Positions 32,785-40,196 of a stretch of DNA of 52,182 bases are shown in pieces (position 1 is the stretch's first letter; each line of letters begins with the position of its first letter). The translations under genes were made by a program, and so were the position numbers. The stretch comes from an uncultured Acinetobacter sp. (GTDB lineage: Bacteria > Cyanobacteriota > Vampirovibrionia > Gastranaerophilales > Gastranaerophilaceae). The DNA is taken from NCBI GenBank assembly GCA_947306495.1, contig CAMZGT010000008.1, forward strand, positions 1 through 52,182, in the 5' to 3' direction. The notes under the pieces were generated by a model. It saw only the letters and a list, made by a program, of their open reading frames with translations. It had not been told where the DNA came from and ran no database searches.

Positions 32785-33693
32785 TTATTCGCCGACAAAT
32801 TCGTAATTTTGTTTAATTTGCGGTTTTGTTGTCGGTTCTGCTTGGATAGATTTTGTCATTGTATTTGTAAAATCAGCCAAGTTGTTAACGTTATATAAAT
32901 GGCCGCCTGTAGTAGATGCCAGGCAATTAAGTGCAGTGGAAGAAGTTGATGCCAAAACGACGTCTATATGAACGTCTGAACGTTTTTTCATAAGATTTCT
33001 TGCAAAAGCGCAGGGGTCGCCTCCGCAGTTTTCACCGCCGTCAGTAATCAATATTATCTTTTTAGGAGTTGTTGTATCCATCGCTAAAAAATCTTGATAA
33101 ACAGCTCTGTCTAGCGCATAAACAAGAGGTGTCGCTCCGCCTATGTCGACAGAATTCATTCCGGAGAGAATTTCATTTGTGTTATTGGCTGCAACAGTTG
33201 CGACTTGTTGTGTCGCACTACAAGCACCTCTTGTTGTGCCAATAGGACTCTTTTCCGTTACAACAGTAAATTTATTTCCGTTTTTAACAATTCTTTTTAC
33301 ATCTTGCAATGTGTGAATACTTGCCGGATTGTTTCCGTTACTGTCATGACCAAATACTCTGAAGCCAACCTTTGTGCCGGCAGGAATTTGGGCTAGAATT
33401 GATGCCATACTTCTTTTTGCTGCCATAATCCAGTTTGACATGCTGCCGGAATAGTCCATAACAATTTCTACTATGCCGACTTGCGTTGTATTAACTTGAT
33501 TGGAATCAACATAGTTTTGTGCGTAATAGTTATTATAGTAATTTTGGTTGACTGTATTCGCCGGAGAAGTTATAATTTGACCTGAATTTGTTTTTACAAC
33601 TCCGGAAGTGTTTATTGTATATTTTGCAGCAAATGTAATTCCTGTCGTTAAAGCCAGAGCTGTGATTAAATATAATGCAAGTTTCTTTTTCAT
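32785..33693 (-). CDS. Secreted von Willebrand A-domain protein
   Basis: The start is ATG 33693 (302 residues): GGAG is six bases upstream, whereas the in-frame ATG at 33699 touches it. A signal peptide (KKLALYLITALALTTGITFA) precedes a short Asn/Tyr/Gln-rich segment and a VWA domain with a complete MIDAS: DYSGSMS, a Thr in GGATPLVYALDRA, and ITDGGENCGGDPC. Two Cys pairs may form disulfides in the periplasm. Proteins of this type resemble the YfbK/chloride-channel VWA group. It lies next to the envelope block and may bind parts of it, but it is separated by the SIMPL gene. Substrates are unknown. Confidence 0.8.
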   Translation of the reverse strand: MKKKLALYLITALALTTGITFAAKYTINTSGVVKTNSGQIITSPANTVNQNYYNNYYAQNYVDSNQVNTTQVGIVEIVMDYSGSMSNWIMAAKRSMASILAQIPAGTKVGFRVFGHDSNGNNPASIHTLQDVKRIVKNGNKFTVVTEKSPIGTTRGACSATQQVATVAANNTNEILSGMNSVDIGGATPLVYALDRAVYQDFLAMDTTTPKKIILITDGGENCGGDPCAFARNLMKKRSDVHIDVVLASTSSTALNCLASTTGGHLYNVNNLADFTNTMTKSIQAEPTTKPQIKQNYEFVGE

Positions 33694-34068
33694 GCTCATC
33701 TCCTATAAGATAATTATATCACTATATTATTAATTTGTAGTAATATAACGAAATTTATCAAAACTTTGTTCTAAAAGTGCCTAATGTGAAAACTTTAGCA
33801 AACGAATGTTTGTTTTTATAAAAATAAACAACTTTAGTTATGTAAATAAAGCTTTGTAAAATATTTAAAAATTAACTATTACAATGACATTTATTAAATT
33901 ATCCAAAATAACAAAATATAACCAGAGTTTATAAAAACAAACAGAAATAATTCTTAACATATCATGCTGAAATTTAATAATAATGCTTGCATTCAGAAAT
34001 TTAGCAAATATTATATTACATGATTACTTATAATGACATAATATGTTAGCCGAAATTAGAGGAATACA
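33694..34068. other. Control region between the VWA gene and the infA operon
   Basis: These 375 very AT-rich bases hold no gene that I can see. GTTTGTTTTTATAAA at 33808-33822 is matched by its exact inverse at 33928-33942, a 15-bp inverted repeat with a 105-base spacer. TATAAT at 34029-34034 and GAGGA before the ATG form the likely infA start region. On the minus strand TAAAGTTT (33790-33797) lies at a promoter-like distance from the VWA gene, but the -10 partner is poor. Confidence 0.4.
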
Positions 34069-34284
34069 ATGGCAAAAGATGTAATAGAAATAGAAGGTAA
34101 AATCTTAGAATCAATGCCTAATGCAATGTTCAGAGTTGAACTTGAAAACGGGCATGAAATCTTGGCCCACATTTCAGGAAAAATTCGTAAGAATTTTATA
34201 AGAATTCTTCCGGGTGACAGAGTAAAGGTTGAGATGACTCCTTATGATTTAACAAAGGGCAGAATTACTTTCAGACTTAAATAA
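34069..34284 (+). CDS. infA: Translation initiation factor IF-1
   Basis: A 71-residue OB-fold protein that binds the 30S A site during initiation. [51 protein letters not shown] and the C-terminal [12 protein letters not shown] are diagnostic. It is the first gene of the ribosomal cluster here; adk, map and secY, which often precede it, are absent, so the operon is split at this point. GAGGAATACA precedes the ATG. rpmJ follows after 37 bases. Confidence 0.97.
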   Translation: MAKDVIEIEGKILESMPNAMFRVELENGHEILAHISGKIRKNFIRILPGDRVKVEMTPYDLTKGRITFRLK

Positions 34285-34321
34285 AATATAAATAGTAGAA
34301 ATAGAAAAAGGAAACAGAAAA

Positions 34322-34435
34322 ATGAAAACAAGAAGCTCAGTAAAACCTATGTGCGACAAGTGCAAGGTCATCAAAAGAAAAGGCAGAGTAGCAGTAATTT
34401 GCGAAAACCCAAAACATAAGCAGAGACAAGGTTAG
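34322..34435 (+). CDS. rpmJ: 50S ribosomal protein L36
   Basis: A 37-residue protein starting [20 protein letters not shown] and ending NPKHKQRQG. The zinc-ribbon ligands Cys11, Cys14, Cys27 and His32 of the C-plus form are present. AAAGGAAACAGAAAA precedes the ATG. It sits in the usual place between infA and rpsM. The gene is followed by a long, oddly composed spacer. Confidence 0.96.
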   Translation: MKTRSSVKPMCDKCKVIKRKGRVAVICENPKHKQRQG

Positions 34436-34610
34436 ATTTGCCATAGAGTGACGATGAGCGAAGCGAATCTAACTCGAAGCAGCGCGGAGTTAAGTGAATA
34501 TAAATTTTGCGTAAGCAGAATCCAGTGAACGACAACGGAGCGTGAAGGCATAATCTAATATAGATAAATTAGGTAGTATAAATAGTACAAAAATAAAGAA
34601 GGAAAAAAAC
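34436..34610 (+). repeat. Spacer with degenerate GAGCGAAGCGAA-type repeats inside the ribosomal operon
   Basis: A 175-base spacer between rpmJ and rpsM rich in GAGCG/AGCGAA units, unlike the AT-rich surroundings. TAACTC and GAGTTA can pair around 34470-34493. A related block occurs in the next spacer (34977-35143): both contain GAGTGA, AGCGAA, ACTCGAAG and CGGAG in order. No coding potential is seen. Confidence 0.5.
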
Positions 34611-34976
34611 ATGGCAAGATTAGTGGGGGTAGACTTACCTCGTAACAAAAGATTAGAAATTGCTCTTACCTATATCTATGGAATAGGTCCGGCAAGAGCT
34701 AAGAAAATTCTTGAAGCAACAGGTATATCACCTGATTTAAGAACAGATGATTTAACAGAATCAGACATTAAAGAATTAAGAAATGCTTTGTCTGAGTACA
34801 ATATTGAAGGTGACCTTCGTCGTGAAGTAACGATGAATATTAAGCGCCTACAGGAAATTAACTCATACAGAGGAATGCGCCACAGAAGAGGACTTCCATG
34901 CAGAGGTCAAAGAACAAAAACTAATGCAAGAACTCGTCGTGGTAAAAAGACTGCAATCGCAGGTAAGAAAAAGTAA
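34611..34976 (+). CDS. rpsM: 30S ribosomal protein S13
   Basis: The protein has 121 residues and sits at the head of the 30S subunit, touching tRNA and the 50S B1 bridges. It begins [20 protein letters not shown], has [12 protein letters not shown] and the basic tail [19 protein letters not shown] that contacts tRNA. AAGGAAAAAAAC precedes the ATG. Order rpmJ-rpsM-rpsK is conserved in bacteria. No irregularity is seen in the protein; the spacers on both sides are unusually long for this operon. Confidence 0.97.
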   Translation: MARLVGVDLPRNKRLEIALTYIYGIGPARAKKILEATGISPDLRTDDLTESDIKELRNALSEYNIEGDLRREVTMNIKRLQEINSYRGMRHRRGLPCRGQRTKTNARTRRGKKTAIAGKKK

Positions 34977-35143
34977 AATTTTGCGTAGAGTGAGCGTTAG
35001 CGAAACTCGAAGTAACACGGAGCGAATGAGTGGAACTTTTTACATTAGTAAAAACGGAACGAATGACAGTGAAGTGTGAAGCAATAATTTTAGATTTAAC
35101 ATTAAACAGAAAATAAATAGTAAAAACATAAAGGAACAAAAAA
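34977..35143 (+). repeat. Second spacer with degenerate GAGCG/AGCGAA repeats
   Basis: A 167-base spacer between rpsM and rpsK. Its first 120 bases resemble the preceding rpmJ-rpsM spacer and share the order GAGTGA-AGCGAA-ACTCGAAG-CGGAG followed by AACGGA and AATAAT. The last 40 bases, AAAACATAAAGGAACAAAAAA, supply the rpsK ribosome site. No gene is seen. Confidence 0.5.
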
Positions 35144-35530
35144 ATGGCAAGACCAAAAACTACAAAGAAAAAAGAAAAGAAGAACGTATTACAAGGTGTT
35201 GTTCACATTCAGTCAACATTCAATAATACAATTGTAACTTCTACAGATACTCAAGGTAATGCTATTGCTTGGGCAACTGCCGGTGCAACCGGATTCAAGG
35301 GTGCAAGAAAGGGTACTCCGTTTGCAGCACAATCTGCGGCAGAACTGGTTGCTAAAAAATCAATAGACCAAGGTATGAAAAAGGTAGAAGTACACATCAA
35401 AGGGCCTGGTTCAGGACGTGAAACAGCTATCAGAGCTATTCAGGCTGCAGGTTTGGAAATTACATTAATCAAGGATGTTACACCTATTCCTCACAATGGG
35501 TGCAGACCTCCGAAGAAACGTCGTGTTTAA
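35144..35530 (+). CDS. rpsK: 30S ribosomal protein S11
   Basis: The protein has 128 residues, part of the 30S platform near the Shine-Dalgarno helix. [43 protein letters not shown] and the C-terminal [17 protein letters not shown] are characteristic. AAGGAACAAAAAA precedes the ATG. The usual next gene in Cyanobacteria is rpoA; here rpsD lies between, as in Proteobacteria and Clostridia. The protein itself is ordinary. Confidence 0.97.
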   Translation: MARPKTTKKKEKKNVLQGVVHIQSTFNNTIVTSTDTQGNAIAWATAGATGFKGARKGTPFAAQSAAELVAKKSIDQGMKKVEVHIKGPGSGRETAIRAIQAAGLEITLIKDVTPIPHNGCRPPKKRRV

Positions 35531-35589
35531 TTTGGTGTAACTTAGTCGATTATAACTTCGATTCACCATTTACGAATCACATTATTACA

Positions 35590-35658
35590 ACTGTCGGGGC
35601 TTGAATCCTCGCCAAGGGTACAAACCATAGATGCCCGACAAAAGAAAAGGAGAAAATT
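35590..35658 (+). promoter_or_regulatory. Structured leader directly before rpsD, candidate S4 autoregulatory site
   Basis: TGTCGGG at 35592-35598 pairs perfectly with CCCGACA at 35634-35640. A small GGC/GCC inner hairpin can form at 35598-35613. The stem ends nine bases before the AAGGAG ribosome site. S4 represses its own translation through structured leaders in E. coli and Bacillus, so the position fits. I cannot match the fold to a known family by eye. Confidence 0.45.
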
Positions 35659-36261
35659 ATGGCAAGATACACAGGACCAACGAATAAATTATTTCGTAAT
35701 CACGGAGTAAAGGATTTGTCAAACAGAAAATTGACATCTTCTATGCGCCAAAACGCTTCAGGTCAACATGGTGCAGTTAGAAAAAAACTTTCTGAATACG
35801 CAATCCACTTAAATGAAAAACAAAAAATCAGATTAACTTATTTGGTAAGCGAAAAACAATTTGCAAAATATTATCACGAAGCTGCAAGAAAGAAAGGTGT
35901 TACAGGTACAATCTTATTACAACTTCTTGAATCGAGATTGGATAACATCTTGTTCAGAGCAGGTTTCGGTGTAACTCGTAAACAATCAAGACAAATCGTT
36001 AACCACGGTCACGTTCTTGTTAACGGTAAGAAAGTAGATATTCCATCATATTTGGTAAAAGCAGGTGATGTAATCACAGTTAAGTCAAGAAGTAATGACT
36101 ATTTAAAAACTGTAATGAGTGCAATTGATTTATCATTAGCACCATCTTGGTTAACAGTTGATAAAGACGCTTTGAAGATTACTTTCGAAAGAATTCCTCA
36201 AAGAGAAGAATTAGATCCTGACTTCAAAGAACAACTTGTAATTGAGTACTATTCAAAATAA
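35659..36261 (+). CDS. rpsD: 30S ribosomal protein S4
   Basis: A primary 16S rRNA binder nucleating 30S assembly, 200 residues. MARYTGPTNKLFRNHGVKDL starts the N-terminal domain; the zinc Cys of C-plus forms are replaced, making this a Cys-less type. LLQLLESRLDNILFRAGFGVTRKQSRQIVNHGHVLVNGKKV is the S4 RNA-binding domain. AAGGAG precedes the ATG. A strong hairpin sits just before it and rpoA follows after 21 bases. In many bacteria S4 represses this operon segment, so rpoA and rplQ may be co-controlled. Confidence 0.97.
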   Translation: MARYTGPTNKLFRNHGVKDLSNRKLTSSMRQNASGQHGAVRKKLSEYAIHLNEKQKIRLTYLVSEKQFAKYYHEAARKKGVTGTILLQLLESRLDNILFRAGFGVTRKQSRQIVNHGHVLVNGKKVDIPSYLVKAGDVITVKSRSNDYLKTVMSAIDLSLAPSWLTVDKDALKITFERIPQREELDPDFKEQLVIEYYSK

Positions 36262-36282
36262 AACTTCATAGGAGAGAAAAAT

Positions 36283-37299
36283 ATGGAATTAAAAATTAAA
36301 ACCGTTAATACAATGACCAGCTCAGATGGTTCGCAATATGGTAAATTTACTATTGAACCGTTAGAAAGAGGTTTTGGTACTACAATTGGTAACGCACTTA
36401 GACGTGTATTGCTTTCAAGTTTGGAAGGAACAGCAGTTACTTCTTGCAGAATTGAAGGTATCACACATGAATATACAGCAATTCCCGGTGTTTTAGAGGA
36501 TGTTATTGATGTTATGTTAAACCTAAAGGGTTTAGCTATCAAAACTGATGCTAAAGAACCTCAACAGTTAAGAATTGATGTTGACAGACCTGGACCTGTG
36601 TTGGCAAGTGATATACAATTGCCGGCAGGTGTTAAGGTTGTTAACCCTGATTGGTTGATTTGTACAATAGCTGATGGTGGCTCTTTCCACGCTGATGTTG
36701 TTGTAGAAACAGGAAAAGGTTATGTTGCAAACGATATACCTAGAAATTCTAAATCAGGTGCTCCGATTGATATGCTTCCAATCGATGCAACATTTATGCC
36801 GGTAAAAAGAGTAAGCTATGAAGTTGAAAACACACGTGTCGGAGATAGCATCGATTTTGATAAATTAACTCTTGAAATCTGGTCAAACGGAACAGTTGAT
36901 GTTACAACAGCACTTACACAAGCTGCTGATTTATTGATCGAACATTTTGTACAAATTTCATCGATAGCAGGCAATAATTCTCACAAAGTTTTAGAAGAAA
37001 ATTCAGTTTCTTCATCTTCTCCAATCGTTGAAGAAGTTGAGACAGCAGAAGAAGAACCTTCTATAACAATTGATGAATTGGAACTTTCTGTAAGAGCGTA
37101 TAATTGCTTAAAAAGAGCAAGTATAAACTCTATGGCAGAACTTTTGAAAAAATCAGAACATGATTTGTTAAATATCAAAAACTTCGGTAAAAAATCTTCT
37201 GATGAAGTAATTGAAAGACTTCACCACTTTGGTTTAGACTTAGCTCCAAATCCAGAACTGGATGAAGATGGTATGGTTATAGAATCAACAGAAGCATAA
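36283..37299 (+). CDS. rpoA: DNA-directed RNA polymerase alpha subunit
   Basis: The protein has 338 residues. The N-terminal assembly domain includes PLERGFGTTIGNALRRVLLSSLEGTAV and the C-terminal domain at about 265-325 has LELSVRAYNCLKRASINSMAEL and NFGKKSSDEVIERL, including residues that contact UP elements and activators. An acidic linker (EEVETAEEEPS) of about 20 residues joins them. GGAGAG precedes the ATG. The aCTD is the expected target of any activator bound at the tandem boxes before the sigma-28-like promoters. Confidence 0.97.
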   Translation: MELKIKTVNTMTSSDGSQYGKFTIEPLERGFGTTIGNALRRVLLSSLEGTAVTSCRIEGITHEYTAIPGVLEDVIDVMLNLKGLAIKTDAKEPQQLRIDVDRPGPVLASDIQLPAGVKVVNPDWLICTIADGGSFHADVVVETGKGYVANDIPRNSKSGAPIDMLPIDATFMPVKRVSYEVENTRVGDSIDFDKLTLEIWSNGTVDVTTALTQAADLLIEHFVQISSIAGNNSHKVLEENSVSSSSPIVEEVETAEEEPSITIDELELSVRAYNCLKRASINSMAELLKKSEHDLLNIKNFGKKSSDEVIERLHHFGLDLAPNPELDEDGMVIESTEA

Positions 37300-37337
37300 T
37301 TAGGCGAAATAAAATAGTAATATAAAGGAAAGTAAAA

Positions 37338-37766
37338 ATGAGACACCAAACAAAAAAACATACGCTTGGTAAAGCACCGGACCAAAGAAAGGCCTTGTTG
37401 CGTTCATTAGCTACTGAACTTTTTACTTATGGTGAAATTAAAACTACAATGGCAAGAGCAAAAGCGCTTCAACCATATGCTGAAAATATCATCACTATAG
37501 CTAAAAAAGGTGACTTGAACTCAAGAAGACTTGCAGGCAGATACATTTTCGATAAAGAAATCGGTCAATTTATCGATACTGCAACCGGTGAAGTTTTTGA
37601 AACTAAGCAAGAAGGTAAAAAATTAGCACCGCAAACTGTTCTTAGAAAATTATTTAGCGTAATTGGCGTTAAATATTCTTCTCGTAAGGGCGGTTATACA
37701 AGAATTTTCAGATTACCTCCACGTAGAGGTGACGCATCTGAAATGGCGCTAATCCAATTGGTATAA
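37338..37766 (+). CDS. rplQ: 50S ribosomal protein L17, with an internal insertion
   Basis: The protein has 142 residues; L17 is usually about 115-130. It begins MRHQTKKHTLGKAPDQRKAL and ends GGYTRIFRLPPRRGDASEMALIQLV, both typical. Between them a segment of about 20 extra residues (FIDTATGEVFETKQEGKKLA) lies in the loop before the VLRKLF helix. The insertion faces the solvent side of the L17 fold in known structures, so it should not disturb the exit-tunnel region; that is inference. AAAGGAAAG precedes the ATG. It is followed three bases later by truA. Confidence 0.96.
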   Translation: MRHQTKKHTLGKAPDQRKALLRSLATELFTYGEIKTTMARAKALQPYAENIITIAKKGDLNSRRLAGRYIFDKEIGQFIDTATGEVFETKQEGKKLAPQTVLRKLFSVIGVKYSSRKGGYTRIFRLPPRRGDASEMALIQLV

Positions 37767-37769
37767 TTG

Positions 37770-38564
37770 ATGCGCTACGCTCTGGATGTCCAGTATAGGG
37801 GTAAAAATTATTCAGGCAGTCAAATTCAGTTCTGTGACGGAAAAGAAATTGAAGAGCCGACTATACAGGGTGAGCTGGAAAAAGCGCTTAGTACATTGAT
37901 AATTGGCGGTAGAAATATCGCAGAAAATAATAACCGACAGATTAAAACAATCTTTTCCGGAAGGACAGATAAAGGTGTTAATGCCTTAGGGCAAGTGGTT
38001 CATTTTGATGTAGATAAAGAAATTGTTGCTTCAAGCTTTATTTACCATATAAATGAAATACTTCCCGAAGGTATATCAGTCAATAATTTGAGAATTGTTT
38101 CTAAGTCGTGGCATGCTCAAAAGTCTGCAAAGAACAGATATTACAGGTATGAACTTATAAACAGATGTTTTAAACAAGCGTTTGACGGTGATATCTTAAG
38201 AGTTAAGTATGATTTGGATGTTGAGCGTATGCAAAACGCTTTGAACTTCCTGTTAGGTGAACATGATTTTTCAAGTTTTAAAAGCTCCGGAACGCTAAAC
38301 CCAAGCAAAGTTTGTTTTATTACCAGAGCCGAAGTCGAAAAACAAGGCGATAGGATTTTTATTCATATTGAGGGAAATCGTTTTCTTTATAATATGGTAA
38401 GAACAATTGTCGGAACGCTTCTTGAGATAGAAGGTCATAAGCTCCCTGTTGAGCATATGAAAGAAGTCTTGGAAGCACGTGACCGTCGTAAGGCGGGGCA
38501 GACGGTTAGTCCATATGGACTGACATTGATGAGGGTTGATTATCCTCAAATTGAAAATACATAA
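37770..38564 (+). CDS. truA: tRNA pseudouridine(38-40) synthase
   Basis: Isomerises uridines in the anticodon arm of many tRNAs. I start at ATG 37770 (264 residues), three bases after the rplQ stop, with no separate ribosome site; translation is probably coupled. The catalytic Asp is in SGRTDKGVNALGQVVHF, and FLGEHDFSSFKSSG and NRFLYNMVRTIVGTLLEIG-type segments are present. A 20-residue insertion (GGRNIAENNNRQIKTI) precedes the catalytic loop. The truA-rplM-rpsI order is common in Cyanobacteria and Firmicutes. Confidence 0.95.
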   Translation: MRYALDVQYRGKNYSGSQIQFCDGKEIEEPTIQGELEKALSTLIIGGRNIAENNNRQIKTIFSGRTDKGVNALGQVVHFDVDKEIVASSFIYHINEILPEGISVNNLRIVSKSWHAQKSAKNRYYRYELINRCFKQAFDGDILRVKYDLDVERMQNALNFLLGEHDFSSFKSSGTLNPSKVCFITRAEVEKQGDRIFIHIEGNRFLYNMVRTIVGTLLEIEGHKLPVEHMKEVLEARDRRKAGQTVSPYGLTLMRVDYPQIENT

Positions 38565-38582
38565 ACAAGAAGGAATAAGAAA

Positions 38583-39026
38583 ATGTCAAATAAAACATAT
38601 TCAGCAAAACCTCTTGAAGTAGAAAGAAAATGGTATGTAATAGATGCTGAAGGCGAAATTTTAGGTCGTCTTGCAGTTAGAATTGCTAATATTCTTAGAG
38701 GTAAAAATAAACCTGAATACACTCCTAATGTTGATACCGGTGACTTTGTTGTAGTTATCAACGCTGAAAAAGTGCTTGTTTCAGGGAATAAAGAAACAGA
38801 TAAAATATATTATCACCACACAGGTTATCCTGGAGGATTAAAAGCAGCTTCTGTTAAAGAAGTTCGTGAAAAAGATGCAACTAAGTTAATTGAAAAGGCT
38901 GTTAAAGGTATGTTACAACACAATACTTTAGGCGATACTCAATTTACTAAGTTGAAAGTATACTGCGGTCCTGATCATCCGCACGCAGCACAAAAACCAA
39001 TCGTGTTGGGAAAGGAGACTAAGTAA
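38583..39026 (+). CDS. rplM: 50S ribosomal protein L13
   Basis: The protein has 147 residues and is an early assembly protein of the large subunit. [46 protein letters not shown] and [23 protein letters not shown] are standard. AAGGAATAAGAAA precedes the ATG. Its TAA overlaps the ATG of rpsI (TAATG), so the two are translationally coupled, a conserved pair in nearly all bacteria. Confidence 0.97.
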   Translation: MSNKTYSAKPLEVERKWYVIDAEGEILGRLAVRIANILRGKNKPEYTPNVDTGDFVVVINAEKVLVSGNKETDKIYYHHTGYPGGLKAASVKEVREKDATKLIEKAVKGMLQHNTLGDTQFTKLKVYCGPDHPHAAQKPIVLGKETK

Positions 39027-39421
39027 TGGCAGATAAAGAAATTATGGCAACAGGCCGTAGAAAATGCGCTATCGCAGTTGTAAAACTTGTTAAGGGAAAA
39101 GGCAGAATCTTTGTTAACGGAAAGAAATTGGCTGATTATATCGGCAATATGCCTTCTGTTGAAATGATGATTTATAGACCGCTAGTTTTAACAGAAAACC
39201 AAGATAAGTATGATGTTAGAGTAAAAGCAGTGGGCGGCGGTATTGTTGCTCAAGCTGCAGCTATCAGACACGGGATTTCAAGAGCATTACTTAAATCTAA
39301 TGAAGAATATAAAAATGTTCTTAAATCAGAAGGTTTATTGACTCGTGATGCTCGAGTTAAAGAACGTAAGAAATATGGTAGAAAAAGAGCTCGTAAGAGA
39401 TTCCAATTCTCTAAACGTTAG
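39026..39421 (+). CDS. rpsI: 30S ribosomal protein S9
   Basis: The protein has 131 residues; its C-terminal tail reaches the P-site tRNA. ATGRRKCAIAVVKLVKGKGRI, AVGGGIVAQAAAIRHGISRAL and the basic end RKRARKRFQFSKR are diagnostic. The start codon shares bases with the rplM stop, and GGAGAC lies upstream. It is the last gene of the operon and is followed by an intrinsic terminator 42 bases on. Confidence 0.97.
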   Translation: MADKEIMATGRRKCAIAVVKLVKGKGRIFVNGKKLADYIGNMPSVEMMIYRPLVLTENQDKYDVRVKAVGGGIVAQAAAIRHGISRALLKSNEEYKNVLKSEGLLTRDARVKERKKYGRKRARKRFQFSKR

Positions 39422-39462
39422 AGGTAAATATTTGGGTAATTATGGAACCCTACAAATAAAGA

Positions 39463-39490
39463 AAGAACTCCGAAAGGGGTTCTTTTTTAT
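39463..39490 (+). terminator. Rho-independent terminator of the ribosomal operon
   Basis: AAGAACTCC (39463-39471), GAAA tetraloop, GGGGTTCTT (39476-39484) with one G-T pair, followed by TTTTATTT. It abuts the end of the convergent Xre gene and may serve both directions. Confidence 0.9.
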
Positions 39491-39706
39491 TTAGATTGGT
39501 TTAAATAATAAATAAGGTTCAATATTAAGACCTTTTGCAATCAGTTCAATTCTTTTAAAACTCGGAGTCTTTTTGCCTCGTTCAATTTCAGACAAATAAT
39601 CATTGCTGATGCCTGTAATCTCACTCAATTTTTCTTGAGTCAATCCGGCTTTATTTCTGTAATATTTAAGATTTTGTCTAAATATATCTTTCGTGCTATT
39701 TGTCAT
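39491..39706 (-). CDS. Small Xre-family helix-turn-helix regulator
   Basis: The 71 residues make a Cro/C1-type HTH: FRQNLKYYRNKAGLTQEKLSEITGIS (helices 1-3), NDYLSEIERGKKTPS and LIAKGLNIEPYLLF. It is typical of phage-like or toxin-antitoxin repressors. There is no Shine-Dalgarno before the ATG and codons 2-6 are part of a 14-bp inverted repeat shared with the divergent small gene, so it may control itself from within its own coding start. It is tail-to-tail with the ribosomal operon. Its target is probably the peptide gene at 39764. Confidence 0.85.
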   Translation of the reverse strand: MTNSTKDIFRQNLKYYRNKAGLTQEKLSEITGISNDYLSEIERGKKTPSFKRIELIAKGLNIEPYLLFKPI

Positions 39707-39759
39707 ACTAAAATATTAGTGGTATAGTTAATATAATTTAACAGGCAAATAGCACGAAA
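39689..39759. promoter_or_regulatory. 14-bp inverted repeat bracketing a divergent promoter
   Basis: TTTCGTGCTATTTG at 39689-39702 and its exact inverse CAAATAGCACGAAA at 39746-39759 are separated by 43 bases holding TATAAT at 39733-39738. One arm lies in codons 2-6 of the Xre gene and the other just before the 40-residue gene. It suggests a pair of operators for the Xre protein. Confidence 0.6.
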
Positions 39760-39763
39760 AAGT

Positions 39764-39886
39764 ATGAATAAAAAATTTATCAAATTTGTAATTAAGATTT
39801 TAAAAGTAATTTTTGTTGTTCCACTTCTGGTATATTCGTCTCAATTCAAATGCGATATTGATAAGATTGTAGATGATGAAGAGTAA
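39764..39886 (+). CDS. 40-residue membrane peptide divergent from the Xre regulator
   Basis: The ATG at 39764 opens a 40-residue product with a Lys-rich start (MNKKFIKFVIKILK), one hydrophobic segment (VIFVVPLLVY), and an acidic end (CDIDKIVDDEE). The TATAAT box at 39733-39738 lies 26 bases upstream. The ribosome site is weak. The layout (Xre regulator, shared operators, tiny hydrophobic peptide) resembles peptide toxins or phage-derived membrane peptides, but this cannot be decided from sequence. It has one Cys and no signal for cleavage. Confidence 0.5.
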   Translation: MNKKFIKFVIKILKVIFVVPLLVYSSQFKCDIDKIVDDEE

Positions 39887-39980
39887 TAATTTTATATATG
39901 ATTTTTATTGTATGTTTACAAAATCTTTGAAAGTGTTATAATAATCATGCTTTAGTGTTTACCGATTTAAGGAGTGTATT

Positions 39981-40130
39981 ATGTTACTTGAACGTTACGA
40001 TACTTTTGAGGACGAAAAAGAAATTAATGAAATAGTACAGAAACTTCAAGCAAAAACAATGGACTATATGACAAGTCCTGATGCTTGGGAGTTTGATGAC
40101 AGCAAGCTTGATGTCAAAAGAACAAAATAG
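39981..40130 (+). CDS. 49-residue acidic protein with its own promoter and terminator
   Basis: AAGGAG at 39969-39974 precedes the ATG by six bases, and TATAAT lies at about 39938-39943. The product begins MLLERYDTFEDEKEINEIVQ and ends DDSKLDVKRTK; it is highly charged and helical, without membrane segments. A very strong hairpin follows eight bases after the stop. No family is recognised. The complete set of expression signals is the main evidence that this short frame is real. Its function is unknown. Confidence 0.6.
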   Translation: MLLERYDTFEDEKEINEIVQKLQAKTMDYMTSPDAWEFDDSKLDVKRTK

Positions 40131-40137
40131 TTTTAAT

Positions 40138-40170
40138 ATAGGCGCAAGCGGCAAAGCCGCTTGCGCCTAT
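40138..40170. terminator. Strong bidirectional hairpin between two convergent genes
   Basis: A 15-bp perfect stem ATAGGCGCAAGCGGC/GCCGCTTGCGCCTAT around an AAA loop. It lies between the 49-residue gene (+) and the HD-domain gene (-). The flanking tracts are AT-rich rather than T-only. Confidence 0.8.
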
Positions 40171-40196
40171 TATATATCTTTTCATCCTTCTTAATT

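Noticed and set aside
33755-33797. Sigma-28-like promoter on the minus strand before the VWA gene
   Set aside because: TAAAGTTT is present, but the sequence eleven bases on (ACTTTTAG) does not match the -10 and the TTTGTAACGATTT box is missing.
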